A DNA stretch of 64,000 bases from Tigriopus japonicus (lineage: Eukaryota; Arthropoda; Copepoda; Harpacticoida; Harpacticidae): NCBI GenBank assembly GCA_010645155.1, contig CM021323.1:1447873-1511872 (forward strand). The letters are read 5' to 3'. Position numbers and translations under genes: made by a program. Positions 11,663 through 23,630 of the stretch are shown here, one piece after another; the stretch's first letter is position 1, and every line of letters begins with the position of its first letter. A model generated the notes under the pieces. The model did no database searches. It was given only the letters and a program-made list of their open reading frames with translations, and had not been told where the DNA came from.

Positions 11663-14600
11663 GGTCCCACCACTAACGAGAATCCTTCAAGTGGGACACC
11701 AGGACAACATTGGCCAAGGTCACGGTCAAAAGAAGACCGGGCTTTAAAGTCCGGACCATGTCGAGTGAGGGTCTTAAATGCACACCTCTCCCTCGACAAC
11801 GGGTCTAAGCTTGGACTTGAGGTGGTTCCTCATGTTAGTTGGGTTTCTGGTTCTCGTGCTTCTTGGCAGCCTCACTCCCGGACTCTCTCTGTTCAGCTTG
11901 TGGACTGACTTGCCTCCTCCACCTCCTCCTCGTTCTCGTCGTCGTCCTCGCCGTCGTTCTACAACGAATGGCTCGTATCTGCAGCCTACTCGACCGACCA
12001 CTTCTTCGTCTTGCCTTCTTCTTCCTCACTCGCTCTTGAGTTGAGTCTTCACTAGCACTCCGTCGACGATCCACGTACGTTTGCACTCCCAAGTACGTCT
12101 TTCCTACCCTTTGCTCTGTTCTCTTCGGTTTGACTATGGCACCGCTGACACTCAACTGAAGACGGAAGACCCTAAGGACCAGTGATGCGGGACCAAACCC
12201 GACCAATCCGATGATACAGGGTCAGAAAAAGGTCTCACAAATGCAAAGCGGTAAATGCCTGGTTAGCTGTAAACTAGAAAATAGAGAGAGGCATTCACAA
12301 GAGGCGTAGAGTTCAAAAGAAATGGTTACTTAGAGTTTTAAGGTCACTGGTAGATCCGGCAGTTGGAAGCTGATATCGAAGACAACGGAAGAGGGCGACG
12401 GATGTTGGATCTAAATTGGTCCTATCGCGTCATAAAGCTTTTCCGTGATAAGGGAGATATTGCAAATCCATGTCATCCGTCACGGAAAGGATCATATGTT
12501 TAGGGGCAATTAGATGGTCAGAAATAGTTTATTTCATCGTCCACCTGAAGCAACCATCGCATCAAAATTAGCGAATCTTGTTCAAAAATCAATCTCTTGG
12601 AATCTGACCCCAAGTTCAAGTATCTCTAGATAAACTCAATGCCGAGAGATAAGCATGCAGAGTATCAAGATGAGCCACGAGGCAAGTCGCAATGAAGTTT
12701 TGGAATGGAATTGTTTGAGCCATTTTAAATGTTTTCTTTTTTTTACAGTTTTACAGGCATTTTCCAAATAATATAAGACCCAAAATCTTGCGACATATTG
12801 GCGAACCTGCAAACTTAGGGAGTCGAGATATCCGAGAGAACGCCAAGTCAAAGGACACTGATATACTTAACATGAAATGACTTTGGAACTCCATGGAAGT
12901 GCCATTTACACGCTGAGCTTACGCTCCAACCAAATCGAGCGACGAAAGAAACCCTTATCCACTTTGATGGACGGGTAATATGACACATGAGCTCATGGGA
13001 ATCATAGTCACACCTCTTTATGAGCAACGATTAAAGGCCATCAATGTGGTAGTCATGAAGCCAGTCAGTGAATCGTTGGTGTCAGTAAATCCCCTTTTGT
13101 AATCTTTTTTTGGCCCCGGAAATGTCCATAATCGCTATACATAGTCCATGCTCGTTTTAAATTATTCGTATCTGACGTCAATAGAGCGGGTTGGGTCCAA
13201 AAGTCATGAGGACCCACAAGAGAAGAAGGAAAGAAGGAGGAGGCGATTGGCACCGTTGGCGCCGCAACGAACGAACGAAAAAGGACCTCAAAACACTATT
13301 TGCTATAAGGGAACGACGCACGCCCTCGAGACCTCGGAAAAAAAGACTCAAAAGAAAAAGAAAAAACTCGCTTTGATTACTATGAGTTTAGGGGTGCAAA
13401 TTTCAGGCAAACAATGATTTATGTCCAAAAAATAGGTTTTGCCGATTGATCATAAATGCCGATTTTCGGTTTAATTGCTATTGTTTTTGGGTTTTTTTTT
13501 TTAGTTGAACATGGAAATCTAATTTTCGACCAAATTCAAACGAAACTGAATAAAAATCTACTTAAAAAAGAAGCTCGGATTTTTTTGCCCCAAAAAACGA
13601 GAACAAAAGGCCAGCTTAAAGTTTTTGCCATTTTTCAGGCAATCTTTAGTTTTTTTTGGCCATTTTACTCACCGTTTTTAGATTTATATACCATATCGTT
13701 TGCCTTTGCCACGCATTTTACTTGTCAAATTTGTACGAGGCTTAGTTTACTTTTCAGAAATTTGCACCCTTCCCTTAAGCTCCCGTAAGCTTTTAATAAA
13801 ACGCTAAAATGTCTGGCTAGAAAGTACTTCAAACAATAAAGATCATGCCGTTCTATTGTATTACTAGCGCACTAAGAACTAAACGACTTCCTTACTTGAA
13901 TCCAGAATCGCTATTATTGACACCTCAAGGTTTATTTGCCATTTTCCTCATCACTCATGGCTTGTCCCCCAAAAACTATCGGGCCTTAATCATACTTACC
14001 ATTAGTGGCCCATTCATGATGGACATTTAAATGAGTTAATCAAGGATCCAAATGGCTTTAAGATGGAAACACGAGCGTGGTTGAGCTTAAGATAGGTTGA
14101 GCTAAAGGCTTTAGGTTGAGCAATCAAAGCATTAAGGTGTGATTCAACATCTAATTGAAATGACTAGTCTCTCAGAAATATTTTTGACAAAAAGCGCAAA
14201 AAGATGTGCTTGAGAAGCGAAGAGACAATTCAAAAGTTAATGGCTTGGGCTAGTTTTACAAAGCAAAACTGTGACTGGCTGGTTCTATTTCCCTTGGGGA
14301 AAGATCCATAGTCCAACGTTTAAAGCGTGCTTTTGTCGACCTTGGTTGTTTCAAATACATAACACTTGCACCGCAGGAAATTTTATGATTATTGTTTTTT
14401 GTTGGGACCACTCAAACCTCAAAAATATGGGTATAAAGTGTATAAAAACATTAAAAAATTTGTGAACGAATATTTGTATCGGTGTACATCTAACCAATAT
14501 TTCAAACATTGATTGGCAGTTCTGATTAATTTACGGTATATACGGTTTGGCGCAAAAAAAGGGCCAAAGGTAAGGATTTGGAGGCTCTTTATCAGATCTA

Positions 14601-17459
14601 CAGTACTGTTGTGCCAAGGTGCCAACTCAGTGTGGCGAAAATTGGCTTTTGAGTTTGAAAATGAGCTTTTAAAGTCGATGCACATCTACCTAACAGTACT
14701 GGAATTATCATTTCAAAGGTATTGACAGGGTGATTTGATTTGCCAATTCTTGAATCAACAATTTTAAAAACTCATTAAATTTTGCAATTTTTAAACAAGT
14801 TTTTATTGATTTAAAAAATAATAATTACCTATGTGTTAGTCACTTGATTTGGAAGCTCTGATTTTTTTTTTCTATTTGCTTGATTGACTGACATTCTTGT
14901 TATTATGGCGTCTCTATCGATCACTAGAGCAAGGAAAAAGTAGAAAAACCGATGAAACAGTTTTTAAAAAAGTTGAAAGAGCAAAAAAAAAGTTAGCAGA
15001 TCTATGCTATTCTTCTTAAGCAAATACAGTCGAATCTCAATTTAAGCAACTTTACTGTCAGGGCAAAATGTTGGTTAAATTGAGATTTTTCTTATATTGA
15101 GACTCAAGAAGATTGGCTCAAGAAACGATAAAAAATACAAGAAACTACTGGAGGAGTTTACCTTACCTTTATAAAACCTTATAAGCTTACTTTTGTTACA
15201 AAAAATCTGATAATGACTCAAAAACTTTGCTTTTCAAAAATAGTCATTAAAACACACAAATTGACATTGCAAGTGCATGCATTTGTATCTCCATTACGAA
15301 CATCTTAAGAACTTGTTTCAATCTCAGTTTGACAGAAAAAATGAAAGAAAAAAGTACAATTTTGTCTTCTGGATTGTTACATTATTAAACCTTTACGGGG
15401 AAAACAACTTCTTAAAAAATTTGAGCCGTCCAGGCTTTCATACTGATGAAGTTTTTGCTATTTAGTTTTGGAATATTTCAACTGCAAATCATCTATTCTC
15501 AGTTTGACCTTAAATTACCTCAAATTTGAGAGACTTTCTTGGGATGACAAGGCACTTCCTTGGGTTTTTTATTTTCCATTAGGTTTTGCTTTGGCAGACA
15601 CAGAAATTCGTTTCACTCTCAAACATTGCAGATTTGTTGGTGAAACTAATATGTGCTTTTATTAGTTTTTATAATTGTCGATAAATATTTTTTTAAACTT
15701 CAAATAGTCTTTAAAGTAGTTCTTGTTGAGTGGCATTTTGGACAATTTTTGGTGATTCTAGGGAAAATAAGCATTTGAAAATAAGCATGAAACTGTTTCT
15801 AGGTGCTTCATTTTTTACTAATGTATGGAAAGTTCACACATGGTAATTTTATAACTATGAACTCTTCAAAACTTGCACTGAAAGAGAGTTTTTTAATACA
15901 ATCAGAGTAACATTTTTCTTTTGAGAAAGTGGCATGCATAAAATCATCCTCTTTTTGTTTCAGTTTCTTGGAGACATTTGCCAGCGCTATTATATTACTT
16001 TATTATATGTTTGTTAGAATGGTTTGATTTGACCTCAATGAAATCAGATTCGAAAGAGGGTATTTTAAAGGTCAAAAATACAAGTATTGGTTAATTGTCT
16101 CGAAAGGTCAAAAAGCGTAACGAGTGAAGAGTGCGCTAACTGGACCACAAAAAGCGTAAAGAATTTCCATGAGATTCTTTGAAAAAGCGACAGATTTGCG
16201 CGCAAGTATAGGATATGAAAGAAATAGTAAGGTATTTTATTCTAAAATTGGTGAGAGATTAAAAAATAGCATAAAAAGTGAAAATAGTTTTTCCTCAAAA
16301 AGTGGTATCTATCAAACAAGGGCAAAAATTGAAAAGTTTTCCCTTATAATTTTTATCCTTTCTCTATTAATAACTTATTTATTGATGCTGGGTCAAAAGG
16401 AATAGCAACCGAAAAAGCAATTGGTCCAAACAAAACTAACCAGAGTAAGTACTTTGCATAATGAGATTTAAAATTTATATTATTTGTGTGTGCAATGTTG
16501 TATGGTTGCAAATTCAAATAATCAAAAAGTTGAGTTTCAGATGTTTTGTACTAAAAATCCATTCTGCTTTTGAAGTCCTTTAAGCACAACCAGGGAAACA
16601 GTAAATATGTACAACCTCTGAGCTCAATGACACAAATTTTTGCTCTCATGTCCAATGTATATGGCCTTTTTCAAATAAACGTAAACATTGGGACCGCTTT
16701 TCTATCGCGCCATCTAGACTTTCCATGTGTTCAAACAATTTCTGTCCAAACTCGTTGAAGGTTTCGAGTAACGCCGAAGGAATAACATATTTGAGGGTGT
16801 CAAAGGGAAAAAAATAAAAATAAAAAAATGGTGTCAAATGCAACTTTAACCATCCATGCACCATAGACAAGCAAAGTTTATGCAAAGTGTGTAGAAAACT
16901 ATTTCAAAATTGTTCTTTTTAGAAGCATACTTTTTAAAAAACAAGTTGTTCTGTCGGTAGATAGTGGTAGTTAAAGGCTTTATATGGTAGTAAAACGTTT
17001 ATTTCAAAATTCGTGACGTTTACTTGAAAACCTCCTTGGAATTGCAGCAGCCGAAAGTAAATCTTTGAAGTCGACTTTTACAAGGGCTCAGATAAAAGTT
17101 GCAAAGCGCAAATTGCATCAAAAATAGCACCTTTTGGCCATTTTTGTCCATTTTGGTAGCATTTTTGATTTTTTGCATAAATTAGTAAATGGCGCTTCTT
17201 TTTTGGCTAGGTATTTATCTAAACATTCAGTTTAAGATATTGACGAATTTTGATTTAGCAGAACTTTTATAACCAAAAGCAGAAATGCAAAATGGAAAGA
17301 AAATGACTTTAAATAATTATTTTGACCCAAGAACGTTATTTTCCTAAAATGGAAATGATTTTGTACGCCATGACATGACCAAGAGTTCCAACAAACAGTA
17401 TCATTATAGTCTTTTCATGGCACAGAAATAATTGCAACAAAGCAAGTCCAGCAACTCTT
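11663..17459. other. gene-poor AT-rich intergenic DNA
   Basis: The first 500 bases or so are probably the SIK 5' UTR and promoter, with C/T-rich triplets on the plus strand near 11910-11960. The rest is AT-rich with long A and T runs and only short open frames of biased composition. A possible pogo-like end lies near 15027. A 78-residue frame at 16169-16405 ends in a hydrophobic stretch but has no other support. No RNA gene was recognised. Confidence 0.5.
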
Positions 17460-17548
17460 CATTTTGGTAAAACTGTTGTAATTATTGTTAGAACCTTCCA
17501 TTGTAAATGTTCGGTTCATGTATCATTTCTGTAACCAGTTCAATTTCT

Positions 17549-18370
17549 GGCAAAGTAATTGTAATTGTTGTTAATTTTATTATTTTGCCAAAGTAATTGT
17601 AATTTTTGTCAATTTTATTATTTTGCCAAAGTAATGGCAGATGCCGGGGGAGGTTTGAGTGATCTCTTCAAAAATCGGATCGCGGGCGGATGAAAGAAGA
17701 GAAAAGGCTTGTTTGACAAAGTAAGAATTTGGTCAGTGCAAGAGTTTTCGCATTTTACACACCGCCTTTATGACTTCGACGCTATGAAAAATGTCGAATG
17801 GCGAGTTTGGACATATTGACTCTCTGTTTTGTAAGAATATGCCAATTTTATTCATTTAATCAAAAAATAGCAAGCACTGAAAAAGACCTTTGCTATTGAA
17901 GAGAAACAGGTACAAAACACAACATTTTGTTTGGTACCTTGATGGTTTTGGAGTTTGACGATACAAATCAGTGCTTGTAACATCACTTACACTTAGACTC
18001 ACACAAAAACAGTGGCCTTTTGTTGTCAATTTTCTCATGCAAGAATGAGCAAATAAAGTGTGCATATTTTTCCAAAATCCTAACCAAAGGTGTTTTTACA
18101 ATTCGGCATTTTTCATAGCATATAAGTCATAAGGGTGGTCTTTAAAATGCGAAAACTCTTAAACTGCCCAAATTCTCACGAGCCACCCACTGTTGCCAAA
18201 CAAGCCTTTTCCCTTCGTTCATCCGCCCGCGATAAGATTTTTGAAGAGATCCCTCAAACTTCCTCCTGCATCCCTAATTGTAATTTATCACATGTTTTGG
18301 CATAGTAATTGAACTTAATTTATTAATCTTTTTTGGCATTGTCGTTATTGTAAATAACATTTTTGGCAAA
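17549..18370. repeat. 38-bp tandem array, interrupted
   Basis: Units begin near 17549, 17587 and 17625 with exact 38-bp spacing around the core GCCAAAGTAATTGTAATTT. The third copy breaks off after GTAAT at 17635. Degenerate copies with TTTTGGCA cores resume at about 18275-18370 beyond the inserted element. More divergent copies may extend left to about 17460. Confidence 0.75.
17636..18274. mobile_element. 639-bp non-autonomous inverted-repeat element
   Basis: The ends are long imperfect inverted repeats of about 170 bases. Left GATGCCGGGGGAGGTTTGAG pairs with the reverse complement of the right end, GATGCAGGAGGAAGTTTGAG, and both continue through GATCTCTTCAAAAATC, GCGGGCGGATGAA, AAAAGGCTTGTTTG and AGAGTTTTCGCATTTTA. 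TAAT flanks both sides (17632-17635, 18275-18278). Removing the element plus one TAAT restores the array core AAAGTAATTGTAATTT. It carries no transposase frame. Superfamily unassigned. Confidence 0.8.
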
Positions 18371-18999
18371 TTAATCATAACTTTAGAAAGTAAGATTTTT
18401 CAAGGAATTGATCCAACTGTGATCCAAGCACAAATTTGGCCTAAGATAGAGGCAAGATAATGGCAAAGACTTTTAACTTCATGGGTATCCTCACTTAAAT
18501 CGTGTGCCCAAAATTGCGGCTCAGTTTTATTTCTAAATTTCTCCCATGGAATAGTTCAAGGCAAGCTTCTTTTGGTTCCATCCATTTTTGTTGATGTTAT
18601 CTGAAGCTATCTGAGATCCAGGTAGTCTTAGCCTTAACCCCTTTAGGCTTAACAAAATTCACAAATTTTCAAGCTTTCATTGTCCTTCTAGCATTACGAT
18701 TTGTCGTAATTTAGTTCACTGATTTGCATGATTTAAACCTTCTTTAGAACATCTGTCACAGTCTCACAGACCAGACACCACGCGAGTCTTGCTTATTCAA
18801 TGCATCGAATCTCCTGGTCGTGGACTCGACACGAGTCCTACGAGCCTTTTTCTAAAGCTCGTTCCAAGCCAATCCTCACCCAACCTATTGAACAATAACA
18901 ACAAACCCGCTTCGCCCTCTTCGCTACTAGAGACCTCTCCAATCTTATTTCCAAAATCGGAACCCGAATCCCGCGTGATCTTCACTCATCGTTACTACA
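18371..18999. other. region upstream of INTS2
   Basis: Promoter and 5' UTR side of INTS2. Open frames near 18790-18990 run into the INTS2 start but show no INTS2 homology above Met 19000. No TATA box was identified. Confidence 0.4.
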
Positions 19000-21900
19000 A
19001 TGTGGACATCCTCGGGGGGTTGGCCGCCCGTGTCGCCTCGCGTGTTCTCGGCCATCCGGAGTGTGGACGTGTCACTGTTATCGGACGTGCCCGACGATGC
19101 CGAATTGCGTCCCGTGTTGGCCACCTTGGTGCGCTTGTCGCTGATCTCGTCGTTGGACTCGTCGCCGTCGTGTTCGGCCGATCGCACGGCCATCTTGGGC
19201 ATCTTGTCGCGCATCGAGTTGGTCAATAACTTGGTGGCCTTACTCTCCATTGATTTCCACGCCCTGGAAACCGATGTGCGCAAAGAATTGGCCTTTCGAG
19301 CCAGCCCGGCGGGGGCCCCGGGGGCCGTGGGCGGCGGCGAAAGCCCGTTTATCCCCTCTTTGGCCTTGGGACCGGCCTTGGAATTCGAACGATCCGATGC
19401 CACGCGACGATTGAGGTTGGTTTTGGCCGAGATCATCTCGGTCATGGGACAGGTAAGATAAGAAACAAAATCTGTTCAGACTAATACAGGCTGGAATAAC
19501 TTAACAGAAGAATAAACAGAAGAAAAACGAGTGAGACTCTCCTTTTTTTCATCCATTTTCTTTGCTTTTGATTCAACCACATCTTTTTAGAAAAAAAAAA
19601 CAAAATGTGAGGCAATCTCTAGTACTTTCCACTGATTTCTTTTGAAATTATAAATCACTACCAGTAATTGGAGGCATTCGGCCAAAATTCCAGTGTCAAT
19701 TAATTCATCCAAGAGCAACGAGTATTATCTTTTGGCAATGGCTTAACTACATGACGCTCGGAAAGGAAAGGAGTGACGAAGTTTTATTTATCTAGATTCA
19801 ATTGCACAATGCTCGGATGTTGGAAGAGCCGGGCTTGACCGAGTGCCCCATATTGACCCAATCCTCCGAATTGTTTGATCATTTGGTGTATTTTTCGGAA
19901 GTCTGTGATGTCTTATGCATCGCAATGGCGGAGTTGCCGAATTTGTTACTACCTTGTGAAGTAGCTGAGGCGTTGTTGCGATTCAAATTCGGGTCGAGCA
20001 TCATTTGCCACGTGGTGGCCAATCAGCCCGATTCCTTCAGTGATGGTATGTTTCAGAGAACCAAATCATGAGCATTGTTTGGTTTATGATGCTTCGTTTT
20101 TTTCAGTCGTGTTTCATTTGCTGAAGAATGGAGACAAACAAGACGAGGCCCAGGGGAACAAAGTCCGACAGGACGCCATCCTGAGCTTGTGTCAAATGAA
20201 TCCGTCCGAGATTATTTCGGTACGGAACAAATGTATTGAATGGTGTCGGATGCCTTCGTTGCTTTTGCTCCTGACTCTGCAACAACAAACGCAAAGACAC
20301 GGTCCAGATCTGGTGTCTTGCATGTCCGGATTACTTTTAGGCTCGGACCCACAAATCCGATCTTGGATCTCGTTCTTCGTGCGTAATGGCCAAAAACAGA
20401 ATCCAGCCTTAAAAGCTTTTCGAACTGCCTTGTTGGCCCATCTTCGCGAACTGATCGTAGTTCTACGCACACCGGATTCCAAAGCCATCGTACATCAAAA
20501 TATCGTGCGAGCCTCTGCCCTACTGAGGCTATATACGGCTTTAAGAGGCATTGCAGGCATGAAGTAAGTCTTAAATCAGGTCTAGGTGCGTTCCCATGAT
20601 GCTAAATGGCATCATCCTTGTCTTTTTAGGTTCTCGGAGGAAGAAATCCGTCATCTCCTCGAACTAATTACCTCCCAACCCCCACCTACTCCGGCTGGAA
20701 TTAAGTTTGTCTCATTGGGATTGTGTATGATCATTGCTTGCAATTCGTTGCTGTCCACCCCAGAATTGGAGAAAAAGGCAGTGGAATGGCTCAAATGGTT
20801 GGTCCAAGAAGAGACCTACTTTGAACAAAAGGCCGCTGTCTCAGCCTCATTTGGTGAGATGCTCTTGCTAATGGGCATTCATTTCCACTCCCAGCAATTA
20901 TCGGCCATTTGCGACTTGGTATGCCAGACTTTGGGCATGAAGTTTGCCATCCGAACCACGGGAATGAACAAAATGAAGACCATTTTTACTCAAGATATAT
21001 TTACTGAGCACGTGGTCGCTTCTCACGCCGTCAAAGTGCCCGTGACCATGAATCTCTCGGCTAATTGCGCAGGATTTCTGCCCATTCATTGTGTTCACCA
21101 GTTGCTTAAATCTCGAACATTTTCGAAGAATCGAGTGTCAATCAAAGAGTGGATTTATAACCAAATTTGCGCTTCATCCACACCTCTCCATCCGGTTTTA
21201 CCGTCCCTCATAGAGGTATACGTAAATTCCATCCTTGTGCCTGCTACAAATAGAGGCGTTCCAGATCAAACCAATGATCCGATTTCTGAGGAAGAGATTC
21301 GGGCTGTATTTAAGAATCCTGTTTTTGCCGTTCCAACTTTGAGCACCCCTTTGAAAGCCATGGGACGTTCTCGCGATGTCACGCCCTTTCGAAGTAGAGC
21401 CACACCTAGATCTTCAAGGGCGGGATCGCCTTTGAACTCGTCCAGAATGGATCACGATGGAGAACGCCATTTTAGTGCTTCAGCTCAAATTGTGATGCTG
21501 TATTACATTTTGTTGTATGAGCAAGTGCGGTTAACTCACATGAAGCCTATTTTGTCCTCCCAACGAAAAGTGCTGCGATATTCACACGAGCTTTTGGCGG
21601 AATTGCCGATTAAGTTTCTCGTGCAATTGGCGGATCAGAATCAAGAGGACTTTGGTGGCATCTTCCCTCAGCTCTTGAGATTGTGCTCTACCCAATTTCC
21701 TCACCTTTGTCTCGTCCAAGATTGGTTGGAGGATGAGAGAGTCCTTAAAACATCGTCCTTCTCTGCTTCGTCATCCTTTGCATCAAACAATCCTCGAAAT
21801 GGTCCAGCTTTGCCGGATGTCAAAGAGGCATTCAGTTGCATTCAATCTTGTCCCTCCAAGTTGATATTGGTACTGAGACAATTGCTCCAGCTTCCTTCTT

Positions 21901-23288
21901 CTGATGTGTGGAAATTCTCGGACGTCGTGATCGGTAGTATTCGCGAAATGCTGAGTCCAGATACGCCCAGACAAATCAAAGGTATGTCTCTTGAGATAGT
22001 GTAATGAGTATTTTCTTAGAAAATGTGCTGTCTTTCTAGATTTATACAAGAACGTTTGGTTCGAAATGAATCGAGTTTTCCCCCGGAAACTTTGGTCCGT
22101 CACTTGTAACGCTGTTGTTCATGAGGACACTGGAAATTTCTGTGGCAAGAAAAGAATATCTTACGATGATATTATCATCGATCCCTTGCAAGTTCTACGA
22201 TGTGATCGACGCGTGTTTCGATGTGGTCCCATCTTGGAAATTGTGATTTACATGCTAAAAGCTTGCTTGGCTGCCTCAAAAACGCATTTAACCCAACATA
22301 TCCTGGATAATCCCATCATGGAACGGACTCCCAATGCCCAAATCTCAAATGACATGGAGCGTGAGGAACTCAAAAACGCCCTTGTATCAACCCAGGAGAG
22401 CGCTGTCATTCAGATTTTGCTCGAGTCGGTCGTGTCTGATAAAGAGCATGAGGGCGACAAAACGGTACTCAGTGATCTGAGAGAGGTCCAAAGTCTGGTT
22501 TGTTCTTACATTCACGAGGCTTTCATTACCGATCCTACCTTAGCCAAGCTCGTCCATTTTCAGGTATTTCTATAACCTAATATCTTTCATCAACTCCACA
22601 AATTATTCTTTCTCTTCAATGTAGGGATATCCTCAAAAAGCATTGGCCCTCACTGTCCCCGGGGTTCCTTCCATGCACATTTGCTTAGACTTTGTTCCCG
22701 AACTTCTCAGTCAGCCTGATGTGGACAAGCAAATATTCGGCGTGGACCTCATTTCCCACCTTTCGATTCAATACGCTCTACCGAGATCGTATTCCATTGC
22801 CAGGCTAGCTGTCAATGTCCTTTCTACTTTACTCTCAGGTGAGAAATAGGACTTCCATCATGCAGGAACTAGCAATAATGGAAATAGGAGGTTCTATGGG
22901 TGTCTCTTTGATTGTTGTAGTGCTGTCCCAAGAGGAGCGAGATGAACTGTTTCCTTCGGTGTTGGATGCTCTCCCTCGTTTTTGTAAAGCATTTCCTCCC
23001 TTGATCGAAGACGTCGTGTCGCTGCTGCTTCAGTATGGAAAAATTGTGGTGTCTCAATCCTCACTACAAGGTTACTCGAGTCCAAAGAATTTTGATTTGA
23101 AACTGGACGTCTTTGATGAGAAATCTGCCCCTTCCAAGGACGGAAAGTTTTCTGTTGGCGAGGAAATGTTCAAAGAGTTCCAGGCCATGTCAAAGAGCCT
23201 ACCATCGGATTCCCCATTGACCAGTCAGGTTCAGATGACATTCAAAAAGATCCTTCAAACATCTCTTCTGGAAAATAATCTTTTCTAA
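19000..23288 (+). CDS. INTS2: Integrator complex subunit 2
   Basis: Core subunit of the nuclear Integrator complex, which cleaves snRNA 3' ends and attenuates RNA polymerase II transcription. Seven exons: 19000-19452, 19796-20045, 20107-20563, 20630-21981, 22040-22563, 22625-22838, 22921-23288. They join to 1205 residues; human INTS2 has 1204. Introns are mostly 60-83 bases. Family-specific stretches recur in order: LLSIDFHALE, FERSDATRRLRLVLAEI, VANQPDSF, SGLLLGSDPQIRSWISFFVR, KASALLRLY-like RASALLRLYTALRGIAGMK, SASFGEMLLLMGIHFHSQQL, MKTIFTQDIFTEHVV, NLSANCAGFLPIHCVHQLL, IDPLQVLRCDRRVFRC, GVPSMHICLDFVPELLSQPD and QYALPRSYSIARLAVNVL. The start is set by N-terminal similarity (SPRVFSAIRSVDV). 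The protein is helical-repeat with no catalytic site. The stop codon overlaps an AATAAA. Confidence 0.96.
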
Positions 23289-23293
23289 ATAAA
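23288..23293 (+). terminator. AATAAA overlapping the INTS2 stop codon
   Basis: The last base of the TAA stop (23286-23288) is the first base of AATAAA. A second AATAAA lies at 23625-23630 and may be the one used. Confidence 0.4.
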
Positions 23294-23630
23294 GCTTTGC
23301 CAACACGCATCATTACAATACAAAATTACCAACTAACTAAACTCCACAGCTATGAACTCAAAACAATATTTTTTCCAAGATAGGTTAAAACAGATTAAAG
23401 AAATAGAAGTGATGCTAAACAAGCGAAAAAGAGTCGGGTTCTCCCCTTTCATCGCACTACTTTGCTGCTCACTTGACCTCCAAGCAGAACAATTGCCCAA
23501 TTTTCCTGAGCTCATGCACAACGAATACATCTCCTCCATCCATCCGAGGAAAGAGAGGGGAAAAGCTGCGAAGCCCATTCTTGACTACTACTTCAAATCT
23601 TAAAACGTTTTCTAATTCGAGTAAAATAAA

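Noticed and set aside
9637..11908. Several plus- and minus-strand frames overlapping the SIK gene
   Set aside because: Antisense or frame-shifted shadows of a strongly conserved kinase frame; no domains.
11774..12206. Arg/Ser-rich minus-strand frames just upstream of SIK
   Set aside because: Low-complexity triplets in the probable 5' UTR; no homology seen and no splice link to the kinase.
16169..16405. 78-codon frame ending in a hydrophobic stretch, a possible tail-anchored protein
   Set aside because: AT-rich surroundings, Lys/Ser/Ile bias expected by chance, and no neighbouring exons or homology.
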